DNA of 64,000 nucleotides from Tropicimonas_B omnivorans (GTDB taxonomy: Bacteria; Pseudomonadota; Alphaproteobacteria; Rhodobacterales; Rhodobacteraceae). A program made the translations under genes and the position numbers. The stretch covers positions 682,001-746,000 of the forward strand of contig NZ_JAVRHL010000001.1 of assembly GCF_031846565.1 (NCBI RefSeq), written 5' to 3'. Positions 1 to 9,171 of the stretch are shown here, one piece after another. Numbering within the stretch: the stretch's first letter is position 1; each line of letters begins with the position of its first letter. The notes beneath the pieces were generated by a model. That model was given only the letters and a program-made list of their open reading frames with translations. It was not told the origin of the DNA and made no database searches.

Positions 1-1176
1 TCAGAGATCGAGGACGGCAAGCTCGCCTTCTCCGCCGCGCTCGAAGACATCCACATGAACGTCGAGGCGCGCCTGAAGGACCTGATCGGCGAACCGGCCG
101 GCCGGCTCCACACCGCCCGCAGCCGCAACGACCAGGTGGCGACGGATTTCCGCCTCTGGGTCCGGGACCAGTGCGACGCCGCCATCGAGGGGCTGCGCGC
201 CGTCCAGCGCGCGCTCCTGGGGCAGGCGGAGGCCGGGGCGGACTGGGTGATGCCCGGATTTACCCATCTTCAGACCGCGCAGCCGGTCACCTGGGGCCAC
301 CACATGCTGGCCTATGTCGAGATGTTGGGCCGCGATGCGGGCCGCTTTGCCGATGCGCGCGCCCGGATGAACGAGTGCCCGCTCGGCGCCGCCGCCCTCG
401 CCGGGACGTCCTTCCCGATCGATCGGCACGCCACGGCCGAGGCCCTCGGTTTCGACCGGCCCTGCGCCAACTCGCTCGACGCCGTGTCCGACCGGGATTT
501 CGCGCTGGAGTTCCTCGGCGCCGCCTCGATTTCGGCGATGCACCTGTCGCGGCTGGCCGAGGAGCTGGTGATCTGGTCCTCCGCGCAGTTCCGGTTCGTG
601 ACCATGTCCGATCGCTGGTCCACCGGCTCCTCGATCATGCCGCAGAAGAAGAACCCGGATGCCGCCGAGCTCCTGCGCGCCAAGATCGGCCGCATCGTCG
701 GTGCGAACGTGGCGCTTTTGACGGTGATGAAGGGGCTGCCGCTCGCCTATTCGAAGGACATGCAGGAAGACAAGGAGCAGGTCTTCGATGCCGCGGACAA
801 CTACCTGCTGTCGCTCTCGGCCATGTCCGGAATGGTCGCCGACATGACGGCGAACAGGGGGTCTCTCGAAGCCGCGGCCTCGGCCGGCTTCTCCACCGCC
901 ACGGACCTCGCCGATTGGCTCGTGCGCGAGGCCGGACTGCCGTTCCGGGATGCGCACCATGTGACCGGCTCCCTCGTCGCCCTCGCGGAGAAGGAGGGCT
1001 GCGGTCTGGAAGACCTCTCGCTGGTCGCGATGAAGGAGGTCGACTCGCGGATCGACGAGGGCGTCTTCGGCGTGCTCGGCGTCGCCAGCTCCGTGGCCAG
1101 CCGGACGTCCTATGGTGGCACCGCGCCGGACCGGGTGCGGGAGCAGGTTGCGCTCTGGTCGGAGCGGATCGGATGA
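1..1176 (+). CDS. argH: Argininosuccinate lyase, 5'-truncated by the window edge
   Basis: Cytoplasmic last step of arginine synthesis: argininosuccinate to arginine and fumarate. The frame is open from base 1 and 391 residues are present. Family members are about 460 residues, so roughly 70 N-terminal residues lie outside the window. The visible part includes the HTARSRNDQ segment near the edge, the T-H-L-Q-T motif and the fumarase/aspartase-superfamily signature GSSIMPQKKNPD near nt 627-660, which carries the catalytic loop serine. The stop overlaps the next start (ATGA at 1173-1176), so the downstream lipoprotein is probably co-translated. The family assignment is secure. Confidence 0.97.
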   Translation, partial: SEIEDGKLAFSAALEDIHMNVEARLKDLIGEPAGRLHTARSRNDQVATDFRLWVRDQCDAAIEGLRAVQRALLGQAEAGADWVMPGFTHLQTAQPVTWGHHMLAYVEMLGRDAGRFADARARMNECPLGAAALAGTSFPIDRHATAEALGFDRPCANSLDAVSDRDFALEFLGAASISAMHLSRLAEELVIWSSAQFRFVTMSDRWSTGSSIMPQKKNPDAAELLRAKIGRIVGANVALLTVMKGLPLAYSKDMQEDKEQVFDAADNYLLSLSAMSGMVADMTANRGSLEAAASAGFSTATDLADWLVREAGLPFRDAHHVTGSLVALAEKEGCGLEDLSLVAMKEVDSRIDEGVFGVLGVASSVASRTSYGGTAPDRVREQVALWSERIG

Positions 1177-1364
1177 GGGGCGCCGCGCTGCTTCTCGTGC
1201 TGGGGCTGGCCGCCTGCGGCGTCGGTGGTGAGCCGGAGCGGCCGGGCGGCAGCGGGGCCTTCGAGTCCCCGGCGATCCAGAACGGGATCGAGCCAGGCGT
1301 GTCCTCTCCCTCCATCACCCGGCCGGACGTGATCGAGGTCGGTGTGGACGAGGCGCCCGCATGA
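1173..1364 (+). CDS. Small lipoprotein between argH and lysA
   Basis: Predicted 63-residue secreted lipoprotein. It has a short signal peptide (MRGAALLLVLGLAAC) ending in a lipobox-like L-A-A-C, followed by a Gly/Pro/Ser-rich tail without a recognisable domain. It starts inside the argH stop (ATGA), which supports translational coupling. Tiny lipoproteins encoded just before lysA are common in Proteobacteria (LppL/LptM-type genes). I infer a relationship from position only; the sequence is too short to assign. The function is unknown. Confidence 0.75.
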   Translation: MRGAALLLVLGLAACGVGGEPERPGGSGAFESPAIQNGIEPGVSSPSITRPDVIEVGVDEAPA

Positions 1365-1437
1365 AGATTGCCCGGATGCGCTGCCCTTCCTTGAGCGACG
1401 TGGCAGCGCGTCCGGTCGTGCCTCGGAAGGATGCATT

Positions 1438-1641
1438 ATGAGCCGATTTGTCTGCATCGCCCTGATCCTCGCGCTCGCCGGCTGCGGTGGTGCCGGGGCA
1501 CCCAGAAACGATCCGTTCGGAGCGAAGCGGGATCCCGTCTCCGTTTCCGGGACGGTGAAGGCCGGCTATGCCAGCGAGCGGCCGGGCTTCGGCGGCGGTC
1601 TGGTCACCGGCGGGGATGTCATCGTCTCAATGACGCCCTGA
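1438..1641 (+). CDS. Second small lipoprotein
   Basis: A 67-residue predicted lipoprotein: MSRFVCIALILALAGC signal peptide with an L-A-G-C lipobox, then Gly-rich mature sequence. It is preceded by a purine-rich GGAAGGA ribosome-binding site at about 1425-1431. It follows the 1173-1364 lipoprotein with a 73-base gap and converges on the DUF374 gene. It shares no clear homology with the first lipoprotein beyond the export signal. No function can be assigned. Confidence 0.6.
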   Translation: MSRFVCIALILALAGCGGAGAPRNDPFGAKRDPVSVSGTVKAGYASERPGFGGGLVTGGDVIVSMTP

Positions 1642-1647
1642 GCAGCG

Positions 1648-2370
1648 TCACGCCCGGTCTATCGGCCCGGCATGGCCCATCGCGCGGTCGGTCCCGTCGG
1701 TCAGTTCGTCGAGGTCCGCTTCGAGCCTCGCCCGGAGGACCTCCATCTCTGCGGGATCTGTGCGCCGCCCGATCTCGCCCCATCTCTTCCAGACCATGCG
1801 GCCGGCGCCGCCGGGCTTCGGCACGATGAGCCGGTCCCACGAGGGCAGGGTGGAGTATCGCTCCACGGAATAGCTCCACATGAAGATCGGCGCGCCGGTC
1901 ACGCGTGCCCAGTCGACCGCCACGGACGACATCCGGCGCGCAGGGCCGATCGGTCCGTCGCAGGCGATGCCGAAGGAGGCGCCCGCTCTCGCGGCGCGGG
2001 CGAGGGTGAGCGTGCCGCGATCGTTGCGGCGGGTGTCGTGCATCCGGACAGTCTCCCAGCCGAAGCGTCCGAGTACGCCGCCGACGATCCGCCCGGGCCG
2101 CTGATGCGAGGTGACGGACCAGATCGGCCCCCAGCTGCGGTCCCACATCCAGGGCGTCATCGCGAGGCGACCGTGCCATACCGCGAAGATCACCGGCCCC
2201 GCCGCGGCGGCCTCGCAGAGCGCATCCCACCCCTCCAGCGTCCAGTCCGTCCGGGCGTGGACGCGCCGGAGGCGCCGGGCGATGAGCGCCTCCGCCGAGC
2301 CGAGAACCGCGCGGCTGTCTGCCAGCGCCTCGGCCTTGCGGCGGGTCCAGGTGGGGCGTCGTTTCGCCAT
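1648..2370 (-). CDS. DUF374-family lysophospholipid acyltransferase-like protein
   Basis: A 240-residue protein of the LPLAT/DUF374 group (COG2121), related to membrane acyltransferases that load fatty acids onto lipid A or lysophospholipids. Visible hallmarks are the A-V-W-H-G-R active-site segment near residue 65, a G-I-A-C-D-G-P-I-G-P-A-R-R block near residue 135, and the basic N-terminus. No clear membrane segment is seen. The start has an AAGGAG site 10 bases upstream. It lies antisense between the lipoproteins and lysA, so it is not part of that operon. The substrate is inferred from the family only. Confidence 0.85.
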   Translation of the reverse strand: MAKRRPTWTRRKAEALADSRAVLGSAEALIARRLRRVHARTDWTLEGWDALCEAAAAGPVIFAVWHGRLAMTPWMWDRSWGPIWSVTSHQRPGRIVGGVLGRFGWETVRMHDTRRNDRGTLTLARAARAGASFGIACDGPIGPARRMSSVAVDWARVTGAPIFMWSYSVERYSTLPSWDRLIVPKPGGAGRMVWKRWGEIGRRTDPAEMEVLRARLEADLDELTDGTDRAMGHAGPIDRA

Positions 2371-2489
2371 GACTTCGTGCTCCTTCGCTGCGGCGCCTGA
2401 ATAGGAGCGCGCGGCGCGCGTTGCCAGAGGGCGCGAGCCCCGCTAGGAACGGCGCCGCCGACCCTGCATTCAAGCTCAGCGAGCCCTTC

Positions 2490-3761
2490 ATGGACCATTT
2501 CCTCTACCGCGACGGCGTTCTTCATGCCGAGGACGTGCCCCTGACGGAGATCGCCAGATCTGTCGGCACGCCGTTCTACTGCTACAGCACTGCCACGCTG
2601 ACCCGGCATTTCAAGCTGTTCCATGAGGCGCTCGAAGGGACGGACCACCTCGTCTGCTTTGCCGTGAAGGCGAACGGCAACGTCGCCATCCTGCGCACCC
2701 TCGCCGCGCTCGGCGCCGGGATGGACGTGGTGTCGGCCGGCGAATACGCCCGGGCGAAGGCTGCGGGCGTGCCCGGCGAACGCATCGTCTTCTCCGGCGT
2801 CGGCAAGACACCGCAAGAGATGCGTGCCGCGCTGGAAGGCGGGATCCGCCAGTTCAACGTGGAGAGCGAGCCCGAGCTGGAGGTTCTCTCCGCCGTTGCC
2901 GCCGAGCTCGGGACGACGGCGCCCATTGCGCTCCGGATCAACCCGGATGTGGACGCCGGAACCCATGACAAGATCTCCACCGGCCGGAAGGAAGACAAGT
3001 TCGGCATCCCCGTCGGCCATGCCCGCCGGGTCTATGCCCGCGCCGCGGCCCTGCCCGGGATCGAGGTCGTGGGCGTGGACGTTCACATCGGCAGCCAGCT
3101 CACCGATCTTCAGCCCTTCGAAGCGGCGTTCGGCAAGGTCGCGGAGCTGACCGAGGCGCTCCGCGAGGACGGCCACGACATCCGCCGGCTGGACCTCGGC
3201 GGCGGCCTCGGCATCCCCTACACGCGCAGCAACGCCCCGCCGCCGCTCCCGCTCGATTACGGTGCGATGATCCGCCGGACGCTCGGTCACCTCGGCTGCG
3301 AGATCGAGATCGAGCCGGGCCGCCTCATCGTCGGCAATGCGGGTGTTCTGGTCTCCTCGGTGATCTACGAGAAAGCCGGCGAGGGGCGGGACTTCCTGAT
3401 CCTCGATGCCGCGATGAACGATCTTCTCCGCCCCGCGATGTACGGCGCGCACCACGATATCGTCCCGGTGAAGGAGCCTCTCCCCGGCGGTCCGACCGCG
3501 CAGAAGGACATCGTCGGTCCGGTCTGCGAAAGCGGCGACACCTTTGCCAAGGCGCGCGAGATGCCGCCCGTGGCAGCCGGCGATCTTCTCGCCTTCCGCT
3601 CGGCCGGAGCCTACGGTGCGTCGATGTCGTCGGAATATAACGGGCGTCCGCTGGTGCCGGAGGTTCTGGTCAACGGCGATCAATTCGCCGTCATTCGGGC
3701 CCGCCCCTCGTTTGACGAAATGATCTCCCGCGATAACGTGCCTGAGTGGCTGGAGGACTGA
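2490..3761 (+). CDS. lysA: Diaminopimelate decarboxylase
   Basis: PLP enzyme that decarboxylates meso-diaminopimelate to L-lysine. The 423-residue length is normal for the family. The PLP lysine is K60 in CFAVKAN, followed by the HIGSQ motif, the phosphate-binding GGGLG, EPGR, and the CESGD motif whose cysteine completes the active site across the dimer. The frame is open upstream to 2421, but MDHFLYRDG at 2490 matches the usual LysA N-terminus. The argH-lipoprotein-lysA order is a recurring arrangement, here interrupted by the antisense acyltransferase. Confidence 0.97.
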   Translation: MDHFLYRDGVLHAEDVPLTEIARSVGTPFYCYSTATLTRHFKLFHEALEGTDHLVCFAVKANGNVAILRTLAALGAGMDVVSAGEYARAKAAGVPGERIVFSGVGKTPQEMRAALEGGIRQFNVESEPELEVLSAVAAELGTTAPIALRINPDVDAGTHDKISTGRKEDKFGIPVGHARRVYARAAALPGIEVVGVDVHIGSQLTDLQPFEAAFGKVAELTEALREDGHDIRRLDLGGGLGIPYTRSNAPPPLPLDYGAMIRRTLGHLGCEIEIEPGRLIVGNAGVLVSSVIYEKAGEGRDFLILDAAMNDLLRPAMYGAHHDIVPVKEPLPGGPTAQKDIVGPVCESGDTFAKAREMPPVAAGDLLAFRSAGAYGASMSSEYNGRPLVPEVLVNGDQFAVIRARPSFDEMISRDNVPEWLED

Positions 3762-3830
3762 TCCCTCGGCCGCGCCCGTGCCACCTGGTGGGCTGATATC
3801 CGGGAGAGGCCCAGACGCAGGATCCGTGCC

Positions 3831-6485
3831 ATGACCTCCGATCGCCAGAGCCCGGAGACGGGACATGCCGGCCCGGCAAGCCCTGAGACGGATCGCGCGC
3901 GCGCCGAGGCGACGCGCCGCCTGACACGTCCGCTGCGGTTGACACGCCTCGGCATGGTGGCCGAGCGGGGCGCCCGTGCGTTCTGGCCGGTCTGGGCATT
4001 GCTTCTCCTGGCCGTGGCCCTGCTCGCATTCGGGGTGCACGACATGGTGCCGCCGATCTGGGCGCTCATCGGAGGGTCCGTCTGGGCGGCTTCCATCATC
4101 GGGCTGGGCCTCTGGGGTGTCTTCCGCTTCAGGATGCCGTCCCGCGTCGAAGCCGTGCGCCGTCTCGATGCGACGATGCCGGGCAGGCCAATCCAGGCCC
4201 TGACGGACCTTCAGGCGGTGGGCGCGGCCGATGGTGGGTCCGCTGCCGTCTGGGCCGCGCATGTGCGCCGCATGGCGGAGCGCGCAGGGACCGCGCGTGC
4301 GCCGAGACCCGACCTCGCCCTTGCCGCGCGCGATCCCTACGCGCTCCGCTACGTCGCCCTTCTCGCCGCGGTAATGGCGCTGCTCTTCGGCTCGATCTGG
4401 CGGGCGGCCAGCGTCGGGGAGATCGCGGGACAGGCCGGCCCCGGCGCCGCGCTCGCCTCCGGTCCCGCCTGGGAAGGCTGGATCGAGCCGCCTGCCTACA
4501 CGGGTCGTCCCGATCTTTATCTCGTGGATCAGCCCGAGGGCGCACTGCGCGTTCCCGAGGGCAGCCGCGTGACCATCCGTCTCTACGGCGCGCCGGGCGA
4601 TCTCGATGTCTACGAGTCGATCTCCGGCCCCGTCCCCTACGACGCCGACGAGACTGCGCCGCCCGAGGAGATGACCGCCCGGTCCTTCGATGTCATCGAT
4701 GACGGTATCCTCTCCATCGAGGGCGATGGCGGGCGGGAATGGGACATCGTCCTCATTCCGGACGAGGCGCCGCAGGTCGCCTTCGACGGTACGATGAGCC
4801 GCGAGGCGAGCGGGGAGATGAGCCAGCCCTTCGCCGCCTCCGACGATTATGGCGTGGTTTCAGGGCGCGCTCGGATCGCGCTCGACCTGCCCGAGGTGAC
4901 ACGGCGCCACGGCCTCGCCGCCGATCCCGAGCCGCGGGAGCCGATCACGGTCGATCTGCCGATGACGATTTCCGGCGACCGCACGGAGTTCACCGAGGCG
5001 CTGGTCGACGATTTCTCGAAGCATCCGTGGTCCGGTCTTTCGGTGGAGATCACGCTGGAGGTGAGCGACGCCGCCGGCCAGGCCGGCGAAACGGTGGAGC
5101 CGCTGGAGGTGCGTCTTCCGGGCCGGCGCTTCTTCCAGCCGGTCGCTGCCGCGTTGATCGAACAGCGGCGGGACCTGCTCTGGACCCGGCAGAACGCCCC
5201 GCGCGTGGCGCAGGTGCTGCGCGCCGTGAGCTATGAGCCGGGCGACGTGATGCCGGACAGTTCGAGCTACCTGCGCCTGCGCACGCTGATCCGCCGGCTC
5301 GAACAGGGCGCCGCGGAGGGCGAACTCGCCGACGCGGCCCGCGACGAGATCGCCGAGGAGCTCTGGTCGCTGGCGCTCAAGCTGGAGGAAGGATCGCTGG
5401 CCGATGCGCTCGAACGGCTCCGCCGGGCGCAGGATCGCGTGTCCGAGGCGATCCGCAACGGCGCCTCCGAGGAGGAAATCGCCGAGCTCATGGACGAGAT
5501 GCGGCAAGCGCTGGACGAGTACATGCGCCAGCTTGCCCAGCAGCAGGATCCATCGCAACAGGATCAGCAGCAGGCCGAGAACACCATGGAGATGTCGGGC
5601 GATCAGCTTCAGCAGATGCTCGACCGGCTTCAGGAGCTCATGGAGGAGGGGCGGACCGCGGAAGCCGCCCGCCTCCTGGAGCAGCTCAGCCAGATGATGG
5701 AGAACATGCAGGTCACGCAAGGCCCCGGTCAGGGGCAGCAGCCCGGGCAGCAGGCGATGGACGACCTCGCCGAGACGCTGCGGGACCAGCAGGGCCTGTC
5801 CGACGACTCCTTCCAGAACCTGCAGGAGCAGTTCGGCCAGGGTCAGCAGCAGCCGGGCCAACCCGGTCAGCAGGGACAGCAGCCCGGACAGCCGGGTCAG
5901 GGACAGCAAGGGCAGGGACAGCAGCCGGGACAGCAAGGGCCGAACCAACAAGGGCAGGGACAGCCGGGGCAGGGCGGTGCGCCGTCCGCCGAGGATCTCG
6001 CCCAGAGGCAGAGGGAGCTGCGGCGGGAGCTGGAGCGGCAGCAGGGCGGCCTGCCCGGCGCCGGAACCGAGGAGGGGCAGCGCGCCCGCGACAGCCTCGG
6101 CCGCGCCGGCGAGGCGATGGACCGCGCCGAGCAGGCGCTCCGGCAGGACGACCTCGCCGGCGCCATCGACGAGCAGGCGCAGGCAATGGAGGAGTTGCGA
6201 CAGGGGATGCGCGATCTCGGCGAGGCGATGGCGCGGCAGCAGCGCGAGCAGCAGGGCCAGCAGGGTCAGGCGACGGGACAAGCGGGACCGGACGGCCAGC
6301 GCGACCCCCTCGGCCGGGATCGCGGCGCCGACGGACCGCTCGGGACCGACGAGAACCTTCTCCAGGGGGAGGACGTCTATCGCCGGGCCGAGGAGCTCCT
6401 CGACGAGATCCGCCGCCGCTCCGCCGATCAGGGGCGCCCGGAAGCCGAGCGTGATTACCTGGAGCGCCTTCTGGAGCGGTTCTGA
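3831..6485 (+). CDS. TIGR02302/DUF4175 large membrane protein
   Basis: An 884-residue protein of the alphaproteobacterial TIGR02302 (DUF4175) family, function unknown. A hydrophobic pair lies at about residues 50-105 and a third segment at about 170-190, so the N-terminus is membrane-anchored. A beta-rich, probably periplasmic middle follows. From about residue 520 the protein becomes helical and Gln-rich, with a low-complexity Q-P-G tract at about residues 669-716, then another helical, coiled-coil-like end. The start has an AGGA site 8 bases upstream. It is followed by a bidirectional terminator. It sits downstream of lysA with a 69-base gap. Confidence 0.85.
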   Translation: MTSDRQSPETGHAGPASPETDRARAEATRRLTRPLRLTRLGMVAERGARAFWPVWALLLLAVALLAFGVHDMVPPIWALIGGSVWAASIIGLGLWGVFRFRMPSRVEAVRRLDATMPGRPIQALTDLQAVGAADGGSAAVWAAHVRRMAERAGTARAPRPDLALAARDPYALRYVALLAAVMALLFGSIWRAASVGEIAGQAGPGAALASGPAWEGWIEPPAYTGRPDLYLVDQPEGALRVPEGSRVTIRLYGAPGDLDVYESISGPVPYDADETAPPEEMTARSFDVIDDGILSIEGDGGREWDIVLIPDEAPQVAFDGTMSREASGEMSQPFAASDDYGVVSGRARIALDLPEVTRRHGLAADPEPREPITVDLPMTISGDRTEFTEALVDDFSKHPWSGLSVEITLEVSDAAGQAGETVEPLEVRLPGRRFFQPVAAALIEQRRDLLWTRQNAPRVAQVLRAVSYEPGDVMPDSSSYLRLRTLIRRLEQGAAEGELADAARDEIAEELWSLALKLEEGSLADALERLRRAQDRVSEAIRNGASEEEIAELMDEMRQALDEYMRQLAQQQDPSQQDQQQAENTMEMSGDQLQQMLDRLQELMEEGRTAEAARLLEQLSQMMENMQVTQGPGQGQQPGQQAMDDLAETLRDQQGLSDDSFQNLQEQFGQGQQQPGQPGQQGQQPGQPGQGQQGQGQQPGQQGPNQQGQGQPGQGGAPSAEDLAQRQRELRRELERQQGGLPGAGTEEGQRARDSLGRAGEAMDRAEQALRQDDLAGAIDEQAQAMEELRQGMRDLGEAMARQQREQQGQQGQATGQAGPDGQRDPLGRDRGADGPLGTDENLLQGEDVYRRAEELLDEIRRRSADQGRPEAERDYLERLLERF
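5836..5979 (+). repeat. Q-P-G low-complexity repeat inside the TIGR02302 gene
   Basis: Imperfect iterations of CAGCAGCCGGGACAG-type units encode a Gln/Pro/Gly-rich linker. The units are in frame and vary in length, which fits slippage or unequal exchange within a coding sequence rather than an intergenic repeat. Confidence 0.8.
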
Positions 6486-6517
6486 GCGGTTTCGGCGACG
6501 CTCCCTTCACACGAACG

Positions 6518-6550
6518 AAAAAGGCCGCGCCCAATCTGGCGCGGCCTTTT
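6518..6550. terminator. Bidirectional rho-independent terminator
   Basis: A perfect 9-bp GC stem (GGCCGCGCC / GGCGCGGCC) with a 6-base loop CAATCT, flanked by an A tract on the left and a T tract on the right. It therefore terminates transcription from both directions. It lies between the convergent TIGR02302 (+) and trcR (-) genes. The same stem recurs at 14291-14325. Confidence 0.9.
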
Positions 6551-6576
6551 CTGGTTCCGGACGGGGGGGGGGCAGC

Positions 6577-7335
6577 TCAGGGCTGCTCGTCCTCATCCTC
6601 GTCGTCATTGTTTTCCGGCAGGTTGAAGAAGCTGTCCGCATCGACGGGCTTCTTGTCATCCTCTTCCTCATCGCGCGGATCGCCGGACAGCGTGAAGGTC
6701 TCGAGACCGGAGATCGAGGAGGGGATCTTCGGTTCGGCCGGATCGGACAGGCTCTGCTCGGTGGAGACGAGGCGGCGGCGCTCGTCATCCGACATGACGG
6801 CGCCTTCGGCCGCCCGTCGCTGCGCGGCCTTCTGGACAGCGGCATCGAGTTCGGACTGCTTGCAGAGGCCGAGCGCAACGGGGTCGATCGGCTGGATGTT
6901 CTGGATGTTCCAGTGGGTCCGCTCCCGGATCGCCTGGATCGTCGGCTTCGTGGTGCCGATGAGCTTGGAGACCTGGGCGTCCGTCAGTTCCGGGTGGAAT
7001 TTCACCAGCCACAGGATCGAGGCCGGACGGTCCTGGCGCTTCGACAATGGCGTGTAGCGCGGCCCGCGGCGCTTCTCTTCGCCGACGGCGGCCGCGTTGT
7101 ACTTCAGCTTCAGCTTGTGAAGCGGATCCTTCTCCGCCTTGTCGATCTCGTCCTGGGTGAGCTGATTGTTCGCCACCGGATCGAAGCCCTTCACACCGGC
7201 CGCGACGTCGCCATCGGCAATGCCCTGGATCTCGAGCTCGTGCAGGCCGCAGAAATCCGCGATCTGCTTGAAGCCGATCGTCGTGTTGTCCACGAGCCAG
7301 ACCGCGGTGGCCTTCGCCATCAGGGGCTTCGTCAT
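6577..7335 (-). CDS. trcR: DUF1013 cell-cycle transcriptional regulator TrcR
   Basis: A 252-residue DUF1013 protein, a family found in Alphaproteobacteria and named TrcR as a cell-cycle transcription regulator. The N-terminal half (MAKATAVWLVDNTTIGFKQIADFCGLHE...) and the middle helix-turn-helix-like block (TDAQVSKLIGTTKPTIQAIRERTHWN split around residues 120-145) match the family pattern. The C-terminus is very acidic (a run of D/E with N), as often seen. A strong AAGGAG site precedes the ATG. It is a single gene with its own terminator. Confidence 0.88.
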   Translation of the reverse strand: MTKPLMAKATAVWLVDNTTIGFKQIADFCGLHELEIQGIADGDVAAGVKGFDPVANNQLTQDEIDKAEKDPLHKLKLKYNAAAVGEEKRRGPRYTPLSKRQDRPASILWLVKFHPELTDAQVSKLIGTTKPTIQAIRERTHWNIQNIQPIDPVALGLCKQSELDAAVQKAAQRRAAEGAVMSDDERRRLVSTEQSLSDPAEPKIPSSISGLETFTLSGDPRDEEEDDKKPVDADSFFNLPENNDDEDEDEQP

Positions 7336-7472
7336 GTCATCATCTCCTTGACCAAAGGTCGCACAAGCCTTCCCCGTCGCCGGGCGGCCGGCGGCGCCCG
7401 GATGCGGGCGCGGTCCTCGTTTTCGGGGATTGGGCGGGATATAGTCCCGATTGCCTCGAAAGGAAAGATCCC

Positions 7473-8102
7473 ATGTCGCCTCGCCGCCTGATCCTTGCGC
7501 TTTGCCTCGCCCTGCCCGGCTTCGCCGTGGCCGAGGGGGAGCAGCCGGGACGCTTCGATTACTACGTCATGGCCCTGTCCTGGTCGCCGAACTGGTGCGC
7601 GGGCGAGGGGCAGGGGTCCCAGCAGTGCGGGCGCGGACTGGACTGGGTCCTGCACGGGCTCTGGCCGCAGAACGAGCGGGGCTGGCCGAGCTACTGCGCC
7701 GGGCCGCAATCGCCCCCCTCCCGCGGGCAGACCCGCGCCATGGCGGACATCATGGGCACCGCCGGGTCCGCGTTCTACCAGTGGAAGAAGCACGGCACCT
7801 GCGCCGGTCTGTCCCCGGCCGACTATTTCGAAACTGCACGTGAGGGGTATGACAGCGTCACCCGTCCCGAGATCTTCCGCCAGCTCCCGCGCGAGATGGA
7901 GCTTGCGGCCTCCGTCGTGGAAGAGGCGTGGCTCGAGGCGAACCCGGATCTGGACGCGGACGGGCTGACGGTGACCTGCAAGGCGGGGGCGATACAGGAG
8001 GTCCGGATCTGCCTGACGAAGGATCTGGAGCCGAGGCGCTGCGGGGCGGACGTCATTCGGGATTGCACCTTGTCGGATGCCGTGATGCAGCCCGTGGAGT
8101 GA
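7473..8102 (+). CDS. Secreted ribonuclease T2
   Basis: Endoribonuclease of the T2 family that cuts RNA via 2',3'-cyclic phosphate. Residues 1-20 form a signal peptide (cleavage near A-V-A/E), so it acts in the periplasm or outside the cell. Both catalytic signatures are present: CAS I H-G-L-W-P at residues 61-65 and CAS II K-K-H-G-T-C at 105-110, with paired cysteines. Length is 209 residues. A clean AAAGGAAAG site precedes the start. Secreted RNase T2 in bacteria is usually thought to scavenge extracellular RNA; that role is inference here. Confidence 0.93.
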   Translation: MSPRRLILALCLALPGFAVAEGEQPGRFDYYVMALSWSPNWCAGEGQGSQQCGRGLDWVLHGLWPQNERGWPSYCAGPQSPPSRGQTRAMADIMGTAGSAFYQWKKHGTCAGLSPADYFETAREGYDSVTRPEIFRQLPREMELAASVVEEAWLEANPDLDADGLTVTCKAGAIQEVRICLTKDLEPRRCGADVIRDCTLSDAVMQPVE

Positions 8103-8223
8103 AAGCTCATCCGGCTGCCGCTAGGGCAGGCGCGCTGTCCGATGAGAGCCCGACAGGTGCCGCATTCCGGCCCTGATCCTTGACTAGCCTGCCCGCGATA
8201 CGAACCGCCAGGACCTCCGCCCC

Positions 8224-9003
8224 ATGCTTCGCGTACTCGCTGCCTGTCTCCTCCTCGCCGGCCAGGCAGCCTCGGCGGATACCACCCTCAGGGAGCTTGC
8301 CACGGCGGATGACGGGAAGGGATGGGAGGCGGTCGGACGGATCGATCTCGGCGGCAAGGGTTCCTTCTGCACCGGCGCGCTCATCGCGGCGGACCTGGTC
8401 CTGACCGCGGCGCATTGCCTCTTCGACAGTCGCGATGGCGCGCGCATCCCGGACGGGCAGATCAAGTTCATGGCCGGTCTCCGGAACGGGCGGGCGGAGG
8501 CGTATCGCGGTGTGCGGCGTTCGACAGTCCCGAAAGATTACGATTACCTCGACAAGGGCAGCATTCAGCGTGTCTCCCGCGATATTGCGCTGCTCTTGCT
8601 CGACCAGCCGATCCAGCTGCCCTCGATCCGGCCGTTCCCGCCGGCAATGGGGCTGACGATCGGAACCGAGGTCGGCGTCGTCTCCTACGCGGCAGGGCGC
8701 GAGGCCGCACCGTCCCTTCAGGAGGTCTGCGAGGTTCTGGACGCGGCGGGTGGCGTGGCCATGCTGTCCTGCGTCGTCGATTTCGGGGCCTCCGGCGCCC
8801 CGGTCTTCGTGCTTGGGCCTGGCGGCCCGCAGGTGGCTTTCGTGGTGTCGGCAAAGGCAGAATCGGACGGCCGGAAGGTCGCGCTCGCCAGCGATCTGGG
8901 TGCGACGCTCCATGGGCTCAAACGCAGCATCGAGATGAATCCGACGGGCGCCATGAACGCCGGAAGTGCCTTCGTCACCGGGGCGAAACGCATCCGTCCC
9001 TGA
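8224..9003 (+). CDS. Secreted trypsin-like serine protease
   Basis: A 259-residue S1-family protease with a signal peptide (about residues 1-18). The triad is visible: H64 in T-A-A-H-C, D120 in S-R-D-I-A-L-L-L and S190. The serine lies in G-A-S-G-A-P rather than the usual G-D-S-G-G-P, so the aspartate before the serine and the second glycine are changed. Activity is likely but specificity or oxyanion-hole behaviour may differ. It follows the RNase T2 gene by 121 bases in the same direction, so the two may form an exported-hydrolase pair. Confidence 0.88.
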   Translation: MLRVLAACLLLAGQAASADTTLRELATADDGKGWEAVGRIDLGGKGSFCTGALIAADLVLTAAHCLFDSRDGARIPDGQIKFMAGLRNGRAEAYRGVRRSTVPKDYDYLDKGSIQRVSRDIALLLLDQPIQLPSIRPFPPAMGLTIGTEVGVVSYAAGREAAPSLQEVCEVLDAAGGVAMLSCVVDFGASGAPVFVLGPGGPQVAFVVSAKAESDGRKVALASDLGATLHGLKRSIEMNPTGAMNAGSAFVTGAKRIRP

Positions 9004-9171
9004 CCCTTCACGACCTCGTAACCAGGAGCCGGCAAGGCTCTTGAACGGCCGCCGGCGATCCCCATATCAGCCGCGTCCGGATGCCGCTTCAGGGTCCGGG
9101 CGACGACCCGAACGGCGCTCGTCCGACGAGGAGGGCGCCAGCATGACACATCGCTTACGAGGATGAATCCT

